A model generated the notes under the pieces. It was not told the DNA's origin, did no database searches, and saw only the letters and a program-made list of their open reading frames with translations. The translations under genes and the position numbers were made by a program. Shown here piece after piece: positions 20,064 through 32,100 of a stretch of DNA of 32,921 nucleotides. Every line of letters begins with the position of its first letter. The first letter of the stretch is position 1. Source of the stretch: Acanthaster planci (taxonomy: Eukaryota; Echinodermata; Asteroidea; Valvatida; Acanthasteridae); NCBI RefSeq assembly GCF_001949145.1, contig NW_019091428.1, positions 427,354-460,274 of the forward strand, given 5' to 3'.

Positions 20064-23000
20064 TCACGTACTCTCTTTATCCTGGGCATTAACTGCACTT
20101 CCCGAGTCAGTCTGTCCAGTGGCAGCTTGACTTGCATTCTCAGCGGAGTGAACTTCTTTTGCTTTGCCCTCACTCAATGAATTACCCAAATTCACCTGGT
20201 TATTAGCAGAGCCCATGGGGCCATTGTTCTGCTGCTCTGATTCAGAAACCTGTGCACGCTGAGGTGACTGTGTTTGCGATTGTACTGGGTCTGGGACATC
20301 TGCGTAGAGTCCCTTGGGGGATTTGGCCTTTGATGGCTCTTCACCACCGCTTGGCACAAAGGCTTCAGCAAGGGGATTGAGTTTGTGGGGCTCTGGTGCA
20401 GCAGCGGCTGCTGTGGGCTCTTCCTTGGGGGCCGAGGGCAGTCCTGGAAATTGAGGCGATCTTGGGGGTGCAGCCTGAGCAGGAACCGGGGGTGCATCCT
20501 GAGCAGGAACCGGGGGTGCAGCCTGTGCAGGAACCGGGAGTGCCGACCCACCAGCTTCAGGAGTTTGTTGCTTACTAGTGGCTTCTTGAGGAGCTGTTTC
20601 TGAGGGTTTTCTTAGAATTCCAGTTGATGTTTGGGCACTGGGTGGTGGGCTCAGTAAGGGCTTCGGGGATTGTTGTGGATTTGAATCTAAAGGTTGTTGA
20701 CTCTTTTGCGGCACAATTTTGTCATCTGCCATCTGCTCTTTGGTTCCTTCACGTGGTTTGTCATCACGACGATCCCGGCGATCTCTATCCCTCTCGCGGT
20801 CACGATCTCTCCAGTCACGATCCCTATCCCTGTCACGGTTCCTAAAGCTGTCTCGGTCAAAATCTCTCTCACGATCCCTATCCCTTCCTCGTCCAAAGTC
20901 CCGGTCACGATCCCGGAAACCACCTCTGTCTGGTTCCCGCTCTCTTAGGTTCCTCTCTGCTTCCCGGCCGCGGTCCAGGTCTGGACGGAAATGGTCCCTC
21001 TCCATGTCTCGGTCTCCTGGTCGTTTCCACTCCCTGCCAAAGTCTGGCCGTCGTATATCTCTATCATCAGGCCGCAAAAAGCCTCGGTCATCTCGGTCTC
21101 GGCTCCAATCTGGCCCTCTTGGTCCACCAGGTGGCATCCTCCAATCCTGGTCACGCATTCCAATCCCACCTCTCTCCCGATCGTCACGATCATGCCATCC
21201 CCTTTCTGGCCATTTCCTCTCTCGCATGTCAACATCCCTCTCACTAAAATCCTTGTCTCCTTTCCCAATCAAGGGCTCTGGGGCAGGTCTGCCTCGGTCA
21301 GGTAGCATCCGGTCTCTCTCAGCGGCAGGAGGCACAGGAGGTCCCCATCGACTGCGTCCAGCTCCGCTCCTCTCGGGTACTGCATCCTGGTTGCGCTCAC
21401 TGTCTACCCGACCCCCTTCAATCTGAGGAGGTCTGCCTCTCATGCCTGGCTGGAACGGCTCACGAGTTTCTGCCTCCTGCTGTCCCCCCTGGTTGCCTCT
21501 GGCTGCTTGTAGTCTGCTGTTTGGAGGCACTCCGGTTGGTGGGGGCATGGCTCCACGGGGAGGAATTCCCCCTTGAGGAGGCTGCAAACTGCCTTGGGGA
21601 AGCATTCCTCCAGGAGGTGGCATTCCACCTGGTTGAGGCATTCCACCAGGTGGAGCCACACCTCCTGGCCTGTGAATTCCTCCAGAGGTAGCTATCCCCT
21701 GAGGTGGGATCATGCCTCGGACAGACCCTCCGATCATTCCTGGATGGATCTGTCTCATCCCCATCATCTGGAGCTGCGGACCGCCTGGCTGCATCCCTTG
21801 GTTTGGGATGCGAATCACCTGTCCCTGCATGGCAAACTGCTGTCCTGGTCCTGGAAGTCTCATCCGGAATCCTGGGGCGACGGCTCTCTGTATCAGTGGC
21901 TGCCCCTGGATACCTATGATTGGTCTCATCAGACGCATGCCAGGAGGGAATCGACTGCCATCGGGGAGGACATGCTCTTGGGACATTGGAGGACGATGTC
22001 CCATCTTATCTTGATCAGGGTTACCGGTAGCAGAGCCCCCTTCCAAGTGATTGGCACCAGTCAAGGGTACTTTTTCTTCCCTCATGTCAACATCCTTCTT
22101 ACTGGGCATGATGGGCATTCCTGGAGAGGGGACTCTCTGTCCCAAATAATCTTTGATTTTACTGGGAAGTGAGGTTGGCGGCTTTGGCACTGCAAAAATA
22201 CCTTGTGGTGGTCCCATATCACCCTTCTCGTTGGCCCCAGATGTCGATGGTCTGCCTTCATCATTCTTAGCCTGTTTGGCTGGATCAGAGTTACTATTCT
22301 CTGGTTGTGAAACGGTAACAGGCCCAGGTGGCCTCAGTATGGGTGGCTGCACTCCTAGCCTTATGTCTTGGCTGAATCCTGGTGGCAGGGCTCCTGGGTG
22401 AATTCCCATTAGGCTGGTTGGGGTGCCCCCTAGTTGCTGCATGTTACGCTGCAGAGCAGCCCCAGAAATGGGGAAGCCTGGACGTGGTACCCCTATCAGT
22501 GGCATGCCTTGCAGATGGGATGGGCTTTCCTGTGTTTTAATGGACACAGGATCTCCGCCAAGTCCCGGGATTTTAAAGTCAGGCTTGTCGTCACTTGTGC
22601 TTGGTTTGTTAGAGTCAGCAGTGGCAGCTGCTTTCACAGCAGGGGCTCCTGGTAGGCCTGGTTGGCTAGTAGGAGGTGGAACTCCTCTGGGAAATAGTGA
22701 AGGTGGAGGCACACCTGATGGTGGGACAGCACTCACAGGGGTGTTAGCTGTGGTAGGTGGGGCTTGGAAACCAGGTGGGAAGCGGAAACCTGGCGGTGGT
22801 GGCATCTGTGGACTGTATCCCACAAAAGGAGGGAACATGCCAGTCTGGAACACGGGCATACGGACCATCTCAGGCCTGGCGGGGGGAACCACAGCCTGTG
22901 GCTGACTGGAGGTGGGTGGAGCTGGGCCGGGTATTCGGGCCCCAATAGGCATGGCCTGAAGGGTGTTTGGTACTGCGTGGTCTATGGTGGTTAAGGGCTG

Positions 23001-23146
23001 TGCCATGTTAGGTCTCACTAAACTCAGGCCAGGTATCATGATGCTGGCAGGTGAAGGCTGGCTCTCCACGGCAGTTGCGATGATCTGGGAAGGCTGAGTT
23101 ACTCCTGGTGCTGGCGTGTCCTCAACAACTTCTTCAACTGGCAACT
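20064..23146 (-). CDS. SCAF8-like: SCAF-like terminal exon: Pro/Gly/Met-rich and RD/RE-rich tail
   Basis: 3083 nt of open frame ending in TGA, about 1027 residues with no intron. The first two thirds are Pro/Gly/Met-rich (for example PPPGFRFPPGF and many PGGMPPPGG-like units), like the SCAF8 tail of the same composition. Residues from about 640 to 830 are a charged block with repeated RDRDRERD, WRDRDRERDRD and GFRDRDRD. The end is Pro/Ala/Gln/Ser-rich and includes three copies of a PPVPAQ-A unit. Acceptor tatttccag|AG. The whole exon is probably disordered. The long minus-strand frame explains the apparent SR-rich and Gly/Pro-rich plus-strand frames over it. Confidence 0.92.
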
Positions 23147-26100
23147 CTGGAAATAAAAAGAAATTGAATACTTCAACGAGCTGTCAGACATGGATCTGCC
23201 CATGTGAGTGAAACACTACTTTAAAATTTGACAAGTGATTAAACATGTTTTTTACAAACAAAAATGTCGATCAACTTTGTTGCTCAAACACAGAGAAATA
23301 GTTTTGCTTTGCTAAAAACTGCCCCCGCTCTAAATACTAAGTCTAAAATGTAAATGGGCTTCAGCATATTGTTAAAAAATGCAACACTCATAGAAACCTA
23401 AAATCCTGAAGTTAAAAAAAAGAGCTCTTTACCCTTCTACGCAACACATTGAACATTTCTCTCATTAAAGAGAAAAAGATGTCAGGAATTTCATATGAGC
23501 TACGCTTACCAAGCTTCATTCCAGGCGGAAGGGTGTCCTCATCAATGGCCGCTCCTTCGGATAACTCATTCAGGTCCACTTCTGAAGGCAAATGGTCCCA
23601 CGGTATATAGGTCACGCCTTTCTCCACTTCCCAGAAATCATTATATTGCTTGTACTCTTTCACACCCCTTCCGGGAGCCCAAGCAATCTGAGGATGAAGA
23701 AGTGAGCGCAGAAAACATTAACTGTCACTGAGATCAGGATGGGTCAGTGGCTTGGCTGTGCTCAATCACATCAGTTTAACACGAAAAGCATAGGAGGTTG
23801 ATTAAGGTTGCCTTCAGCAGTCTCCCCTGAGTATAGGGGAAAAGTAAATCATCAACCTTGTATGGCTGCAAACTCAAACCAAAAACTTTGGAGAAAAAGT
23901 GGCTTCACTGAAGACTAAATAAGATATCATTAGTCAGGTTAGCACAAAGTGATTCAACCATCTGATGAAGTTGAAAAGATTCTGCTAGGTTTAAACGAAC
24001 CCTTCTGGGGTTCAATGAAAACAAAAGTTGAGAAAGCAGAGTATTGCTGCTTTCGATCACAATGATATTAACCACTTCCTGCTACGTGGAATTTGCATGC
24101 GCAGGATGAGTTCCCGGGGGATTTTCAAGATTTTGCATTTTCATAATTCTTCAAAAATTTGTAACTTCATTTACTAGATGTTTACACCCACACGAATGAC
24201 TGTCTGGTGGTACTCTAATCTGATAGGCAACCTCCATTGACGCCCAGTATTTCAGCCAGGCCTGCCACCTAAAAGAAAGCCTGGTGTTGTGAAATTTCCT
24301 TTGTTCCCAAAACTGGCCTAGTGCATTGCTGAATGCCAGTGGCATCTTATCAAATGAGGCTGGATTAGCGCGCAGCTGTACGGTATCACTCATCACTAAA
24401 GTGATAGAGTACTTAAGTCTCCGCTGATAATCCACTGGCACTGAATGCCGCAAACAGTGGTATACTGTTTCAAAACAGTGACGAATTTACCTCCGCCAAC
24501 GCCAACTGAAAAATGATGGCAGGTCCCGGCAGCTTGGTCTTTTGTTCTAATTACAGTCTTTTGTTAACAACGCCCAGCTCTTTTGTCCGATTCCGGTTAC
24601 CCCGGCTTTGGATAGTAAACCCTGGAGGCAAGTGGTTGAGTTTCTTTGCTTAATATACTTGTGAATAAGGAAAATGTGACTTAAGACCCGTTTTTCTTTT
24701 TGTCTTTTGATCAATTTTGGTTCTTATCAAAAGACATGGTAATTGATATCATACATTACACACTTTTCAAGCTACAAATTGAACAAATAGCAGCCTAAAC
24801 AGAGAGACTTTTGTAGAACTCTGGTGGTTGGAACAGTAGGTAGGAGTTAACCACTTTCTGCCGGGTGGATTTTCCTTGAGCAAAACAAGATGCCGGGTCC
24901 TTTTCAAGATTTTCCGTTTTCATTTCATTTAATGGCCGTATATACCACATGAAAGATTCTTTGGGGATTGCTCTAAAGCTGACAGTCAACCTTCACTGAC
25001 TTTTGAATATTTCAGCCAGGCCTGTAGCCTTGGAAAAAGAGCCCAGATTGTGCAGTGTTACGTAAGATTCTTTTGTTCCTGAAACCGGCACGGTGCACTG
25101 CTGACCTCTTTTCAATAGGGGCCAGATTAGCTTGCAGTGGTGCTGTGTGGCTCATCGCTGCGGTGGTGGAGAGCTTTTGTCCCCGGTGGTAATCCGCTTT
25201 TGTCCCCGGTGGTAATCCGCTTGCTCTAAATGCCTCAATCTGTGGTATACCATTTCAAAACAAGGCTGGATTATCTCCACCATTGAGAGCGAAAAAATGT
25301 CGGTAATGCCCAGCAGCTCAGTCTTTTGTGCTGAGCACGGTCTTTTGTTATAAGGCCCAACTCTTTTTGTCCCAGTTTCAGGCTCCCCGGCTCTGCGTAT
25401 AAAGCCTATGTACTCAAAAACGGGTCGCCCGGCAGGAAGTGGTTAACGAATAAAGCCACATAAATAATGTGGTGTACCTTGGCAGAGTTTCCAAACATCT
25501 TGCCTCTCCGCAACCTCTCCAGGGCCTTGTAGGCATCCAGTCTGTTCTCCATGCAGACGTAAGCACATCCTCTGGGAGGAACCAGCTGCCAAAGTATACA
25601 GGATGGTAGCTTTGCGTCACTTATGCAGCCGTTTAAGATCTGACATAAACAATTACGTTCCCTAGCCCTAATGGACACTGCAGGAAATTGTTTGGCACTA
25701 TTTGGCAACAATTTAAATTGGACTTTTTTACTTTTGGACACTGAACAGGGTCCTACAGTTCTACAGGCCAACTGAAATGAATGTTTTCACTACATGCAAC
25801 TTACATCAACTTTTGCAATGGGTCCAAAGTCTTCAAGATAAGCTCTCAGTTCGGTCTCTGCCCCAAGCTTAGGCAGCCGCCCAACCCAGAGTGTCTTGGT
25901 GCAAACTGCGGAGGAAGACATATTGACAAAAAAAGGAATGAAATAATTTCAGCTATTTTCATCTGACTTTTACGACATCTTTGGTGAATTTTCATCTGAC
26001 TTTTATGACATCTTTGGTGAATTTTCATCTGACTTTTATGACATCTTTGGTGAATAAAAAATGATGTCACATCAAAGCATGTTTGATGAGATAGGCATCG

Positions 26101-29100
26101 AAAGGATAATACCTTCAGAAACTGTGTGTCCCTGAGAGGGTTGAGCCGAAGCACTGCACAATTTTATACCAAAAAGCTTGACTAATTGAGGATGAGCAAT
26201 AGAAATCACAAGAACATGAAACAGATTTTCCTCACTAAACGACAAAACTGTGACGCTTTTCCACCAACCACAGCTCAATTTTGGGATGGAAAGAATGTCC
26301 TACCGCTGAGATGCTTCTCTTTGAGCGGAGGCAGGCCCTTCTTCTCTCTCTCCCTCTCCATCTCCCGCTTCTCCTTCTCCTTCCTACGCTCCTCCTCGTC
26401 CCGCTCCCGCCTCCTCTCGTGCCGGTCCCGGGAACGCGACCTCTTGGAGCGCCGTGACCGGCTGCGTGAGCGCGACCGCTTCTTCCGCTTGGAACGGGAT
26501 CGTGACCGGGAGCCCGACCGTGAGCGGGACCGGGAGCGTGACCGTCTCCTCTTGGGTGACCGAGATCGGGATCTGCGAATGAGAACACTGAATCAGTACA
26601 ACTCCAAAAATTTGGACTTGTAAACTTACTGCCAACACAAAATGCAACTTTCCACAAACTCTAACACCAAAATTATAGCCATTTTCAAAGACACTCTTAA
26701 AATGAAACACAGGTCACAGTTACAAAATAAATGGGCACTGAAATGCTTAAAACACGTACTTAACAGTCTACAACTTCCAAAACAAAAGTATCAGTCAGTC
26801 AGACATGATGAAATTTGTCAAAAAAAAAAGAAAAAAAGTCATATCTACGCAAGAAAGAATCCCCGTCACCACCATTGTGAGGTTTCTGGAGACGCAGCAC
26901 TACAGATTAAACTAACCGTACAAAAAACAATTGAGAAATGTGGTCAATGCTTGGAGGCACCTATTTTTAAATGGTAGACGGAAAAGGAGGCCACATACAA
27001 CACATTTGTCAAATGCATATTATGCTCAGCATGCTTAAAGTACGCACTGTACGCTTTCTGAGCATAAGATGCATTTGATGCAAGTCGTTCTGTCTGGCCT
27101 CCTTACCGTCTAGCATTTTAAACTCACTTTGATAAATAAAATTCATTTTGCGGAAAAAGAAACCACAAAAACAGATTCTACTGTCACAACGTAGAACTCA
27201 TGTCATAGTGGCATGCATGAATATTTGTAATTGAATAGTCAGAGTTACAACAGACCTACCTTTGCCTGTTCAAGTTCCATGTGCAACACACAAACGCAAT
27301 AAAAAAGGTGGAGGAAATTCAGTTAAAAGATTTTCCTGCTTAACCACAGCTGCAAACTGTTTTTGATAAGTACGGAAATACATTGCACATGTAGTTTCAA
27401 GACACAATTTTGACTTCTTTACCGAGATAAATTGGGGCACCAAATCTGGATTTCTTGCACAAAAAAAGAGAAATAGATGGCTCTTGCATGATCTTATTTC
27501 TGGCCAAAAAAGGCAGCTTCAAGCAAATTAAATCCATAAAGACATTCTGTGAACTGACACCTCAACTTATCCTTAGCCGAGAATATAGGTGAAGCAAGCA
27601 TAATGTTAAGTATGACGGGAAACCTGTCAGAAATAACCACTCAGCAAAAGAGCTCAGCCTTCCGTCAAAATTCCGAGTCACCACTGTCTGCAAAAAGCTT
27701 CCACATTAAACAGGCCCAAGAGACTCTGTTATTCATTACCACAAATTCAAACACTAACTCCTGGAAATTTTTCGTTACGAACTTTTACCGATCCATATGT
27801 GCAGATCCACAGGAACAGCATCTGATTTGTGCCCCCAAATGATCTTTTCTGTAGAGCAAAACAGCCCAACCTTCCAAAGGAAATACCCTCAAAGGAATAT
27901 AACTTGCAACCCTCTTCCCCTTCCAATGACCAGAAGGACAAGCTAGGCAGTTGCTCTGTTACCTGCTTCTGTCGCGGTGCCGGGACCGTTTGTGGGACGA
28001 CACGATCTCTCCTTCCTCCTGGTCGTCGTTCTCGTGGTGTCGTCGGCCCGACCGGCGCTGCTGCTGCTGCTCTTCAATGGCCGCGGCCTCCTGCTGCAGC
28101 TTCTGCATCTGCAGCATCTCCTCGTCGTCTGCTGTGTCCTGCTTGACGGCCGGCACATCGGCGGCTGGCTCTGGTGGCGCCTCGGGCTCTGGTGGCTGTG
28201 GAAGGGACATACATATGCAAGTTGAGAAAGAAGTAAATTCTTACTTCCTCAATGTGCACCTAGTCTTCGCTGTTGACATTTTGATTTGTTCTCTTACAAG
28301 TTCATTTCTGCAGGCTTTCTACCTAGTAGCTCTATCTGTGACCATTCAGCTCCTAGCACCCTCGTTTTGAGAACTGTCAACATTAATGTAGTCTACATTC
28401 CTCTTCAAACATCAACACTTCCCATGCCCTCTTCTGACCAGAGCGGACAATGTTACCTAGTATTCCAAGTGAGACTTTTAAACCACACATCTATTCAAAT
28501 CAAGCCACTGCAATTAATTCTAAATTCATCTTGTATTCACTGGGTATTTCAACACTAGAACACGTCTCCAAACGTGCACTGTCACTGAGGAATAGCCAAT
28601 CCCATTTGGGCACAGGTTGCAAAGCCCATCAAGTGTTTGGAATATGGGAACAAAACCTCCACTCTGTGGAACACACTGTCTCTACACAGCCTTAACTCCC
28701 AAGGAATTTTTCATGGAACCTTCTATAATCCTCCCAAATCCTTCTGTGTAGAACCCAGTGGTAAATTTTCTGTGCATGTCAAGTAAATGCTACTGACCTA
28801 CCTTCCTCCAAAATCTTACAATTTGGATGACCCAGGAAGCTATGGCTTGATTTTTTTTGGGGGAAGGGCTTTTATTGTACCTGCATCATCTTGGCATAGC
28901 CAGGAGGCATGGCCGGCATCCCAGACTGCTGCCGCAGCTGTTGGCGGAGGAACTCCTGCTGGCTCTGGGCGTTCTTCAGCTCCTCGGTCAGCCGTTGCAC
29001 GGCCTGCACGTTGGGCTCCATGCCCGATGCCTTGGGCTGTGGGACGGCCACTGGGTGCGTCTCTTTAGTCTCCTCTTCCTCTTCGTCGCCGTAGTCAAAA

Positions 29101-32100
29101 TCAAGGAGAGCCTGAATTAGAAAAACAATTCAAAACATTTCGCGAAAAACAAACTTTCAAAAGAGGCAAAATAACATTACTATTTTTTACTGCCGTATTA
29201 CAGCTTTACACATTTACACTTCAGCTATTATTGCTATGGGTCAACTTTGTACAAGGGAGTCACTGAACTCTGACGAGTTGGCATGGAATCTAGTAAATAT
29301 ACGTGTGCACAGCGCAATGCTTTTGAAATTGTGAAATGAAACTTTGGCTGCATCCGAATCTCTTGTCTAGAGCTAGGTCTAGGTCTTCACTCCATTAGAA
29401 ATGCGTGGAGATGCGCCGACAATAGACCTAGCCGTAGCTCTGGAAGCCCGTTGCAGACGTGGCCTTTGTATCTTGTCACTGTAAGAGGACTTACACAACT
29501 TGCTGGCAGCACTTTGTGTTAACATGCTTATGGTCTACAATGTCTTGTTCCTCCTCATTTCCAAACTATGAACACTACCAAAGTACCCATGCCTTTAGGC
29601 TACATCTACCTTTCACAAGGGTTTCTCAGGGAAAACTTGTTTTCTTTTTGGTGTTTGCTTGAATTGAAGGTTTAAAGAAACGAGCAATTCCGAAATTAGT
29701 TTTCCTGGTGCTCTTTGTAACACCACTTTTGGCTGTTAGAATTCGAAAAGATACCAAGACAACTCACTTTATTGAAGCCTAGAGCCTTGGCCTCGGTGCT
29801 GGGCGCCGGGACCGGTGTGGGCACTGCCGGCTTACTACTCTCCACTGGCTTGCTGTTGCTGGCGCTGCTGCTGCCTCCAGCAGCGGCATTGTTACTGCTG
29901 CTGCTGCTGGAACTGCCCCCGCTGCCTCCGGCCACCTTGCCGGTCAGCGTGGACAGGTAGGCGGTCAGCGTCTGGATCTGCTCCACCAGGTGACTGTCCA
30001 GCACCAGCCCTGTGTTGCCGCCGCTGGCCGACATGTCTGTGGCCTGCTTCTGCTGCTCCAACTGCTGCTGCAGCTGCTGTAACTGCTGCAGCTGCTGTTG
30101 TTGCTGTTTAGGAGAAACAGTGACGCCAGTCAAGTTACATTCACCTCCACAGAGTATTTTGACTTTTGCTGGAGCAAATAAACATTTCATCGAAGGGCTG
30201 AGTTGGAAATCTGATTTGAATTTGAAGTTTGATTTGAAAGCCATTTAAATGATTGGAAATGATTCCAATTTCCACATGGGAAGATGTGACATAGTGGTCA
30301 GGGTTTGTAGCTTCTGGTAACAGGAACCAGTATTCAAATCCTAGCAGGTGGTTACACACTGTGACCACTTTACCCCTATGAGCTTCTCTCCACCCATGAG
30401 TCAATGGGTATCTGTTTGGGGAGATATGGTTATTGTATTAGGTCACATGCACCCGAAATGGCAGCCATCGGGCTAGTTTACTCCCCAGAGAGCTGAGATG
30501 GTTTCAGGAATAATTAGATGACATCAGCCTGAAGAGCGGGGATAATTATAATACATGACCGATAGTTATAATGGGGCTTAAAAATGCTGTGTTATTATTG
30601 ATTATCTGGGCAATATGGATGATTCACAATAGTGCGCCACCAAGAATTTACGCGTCGGCCAATCACAATGCGTGAAATCTGTCAACCCAATGGGCAACAG
30701 ATTTCAATGCAACAGATTTCGTGCATTGTGATTGGCCAACGCGTCGCACACTATTGGTGGCCCACTTCCGTGAATCGCTGTATGGTGTTCAAAAAGAACA
30801 TAAACTGACAATTGAAGGGACTTCAAAACGGCAGTTATTTAGCTCATGTATAAAATCCTAGCACCTCCACGCCTTGTATGCATAGTTAGAACTTTATGTT
30901 TTCAGCTTACGATCTGTTGCTGTTGGGTTTGTTGCAGGATCTGCTGGACGGTGGACAGGGTGTCGTCTTTGGCTGGCGCTTCGGCCTTCCCTCCTTTCGG
31001 CTCAGTGGCTTGGGACAGCCATGCCTTCACGTCCGGCTTGTCGTGCTTGGGCACAGCAGGGGTAGCTACCGTAGCCTCAACGGCAGCTGCATGGAACATC
31101 AAGACACAACGCCAATGCTTTGACCCATCTACTGCAAGAAATGACTACGAGCAAATCCAACCCTCTTCCCCTGCTCCGTTTGATCCACAGGCCAGTCACC
31201 GACAGTCAGGCTGCATGCGCAGTAAGGACTACAACCGGTCAAAGTCTGTCAACAGGTTGACTGAAGGGACACAGGATGACACAGTTACAGCAAGTTTAGG
31301 GTGCCTTTCCATAGTCGTGTTTTTGGTGCATGCACCTTGTGCCTGTATGTATCGAGTGTGGCGCATATTCATTGAAACTCCACCGGAGAGAAACGCAGCA
31401 AATAAATGCGAATACAGAGCAGATCAAAGGGCGTACATATCGACAGGTGCCTCAATCTTGCCTTTGTAGGTACAGAATTCCCAACAGTCAAAATCAGTTA
31501 TCTGATGGATCATGGCTGGTAGGGTTCTCTCTCTTCAGTTAATACACAAATACAATAACTCTTGCTAAGAAAATTACAAGTGTTGAGCAAAAAATACCAG
31601 AGTTTAAATCATGAGCAACATGCAACAAAATCTTTCCCTGGTAACCTGTCTTTGGTCACCTGCTTTGCCGGGTAAACACCCTCAACACTTAGCAAATCTA
31701 TGAGCTTAGCTATCAGGTTTTCCTTTACAGATTAAATTATCAGTGGACAGAAATGGTTTACCAGCTTTCTCTGGGTTGGCCATGTCCAGCAGGGGTTGGA
31801 TGATGTCGGCACTGAAGACAGAGTTCTTCTGCCACAGGTTGAGCACACGGACAATCTTGGCCCGCCCCTCAGGGGGACACTTGAAGAGGAACTGGAAGGT
31901 GTTGACGATGTTCTTGGCAAAGCGTGGCGCAAAGACATCTTTCTCGGGTCCAAACTGACATGAAAAAATATCGCAGAATTAAAAATATCAGGTCAGAAAT
32001 GGAAATAAGATTTCCTTGAATATCCATAAAAGGTCATTCTATGACTCCAAACAGTCAGAATTTTTTATCTGAAGTTATTCAGATTGGATGTTTTGCAAAA

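Noticed and set aside
20719-21426. 235-codon plus-strand frame rich in Ser-Arg, looking like an SR protein
   Set aside because: It is the antisense of the Arg-Asp/Arg-Glu codon block of the SCAF-like last exon; low-complexity codons keep several frames open on both strands.
22423-22905. 160-codon plus-strand Gly/Pro-rich frame
   Set aside because: Antisense of the Pro/Gly/Met-rich SCAF-like tail, with no domain and no splice context.
25955-26053. CRISPR-like direct repeat array
   Set aside because: The 33-bp units are directly adjacent with no spacers, in an animal intron; a simple tandem repeat.
30846-31469. 207-codon plus-strand frame
   Set aside because: It overlaps a well-supported minus-strand SCAF-like exon and runs into an intron; the composition is not protein-like.
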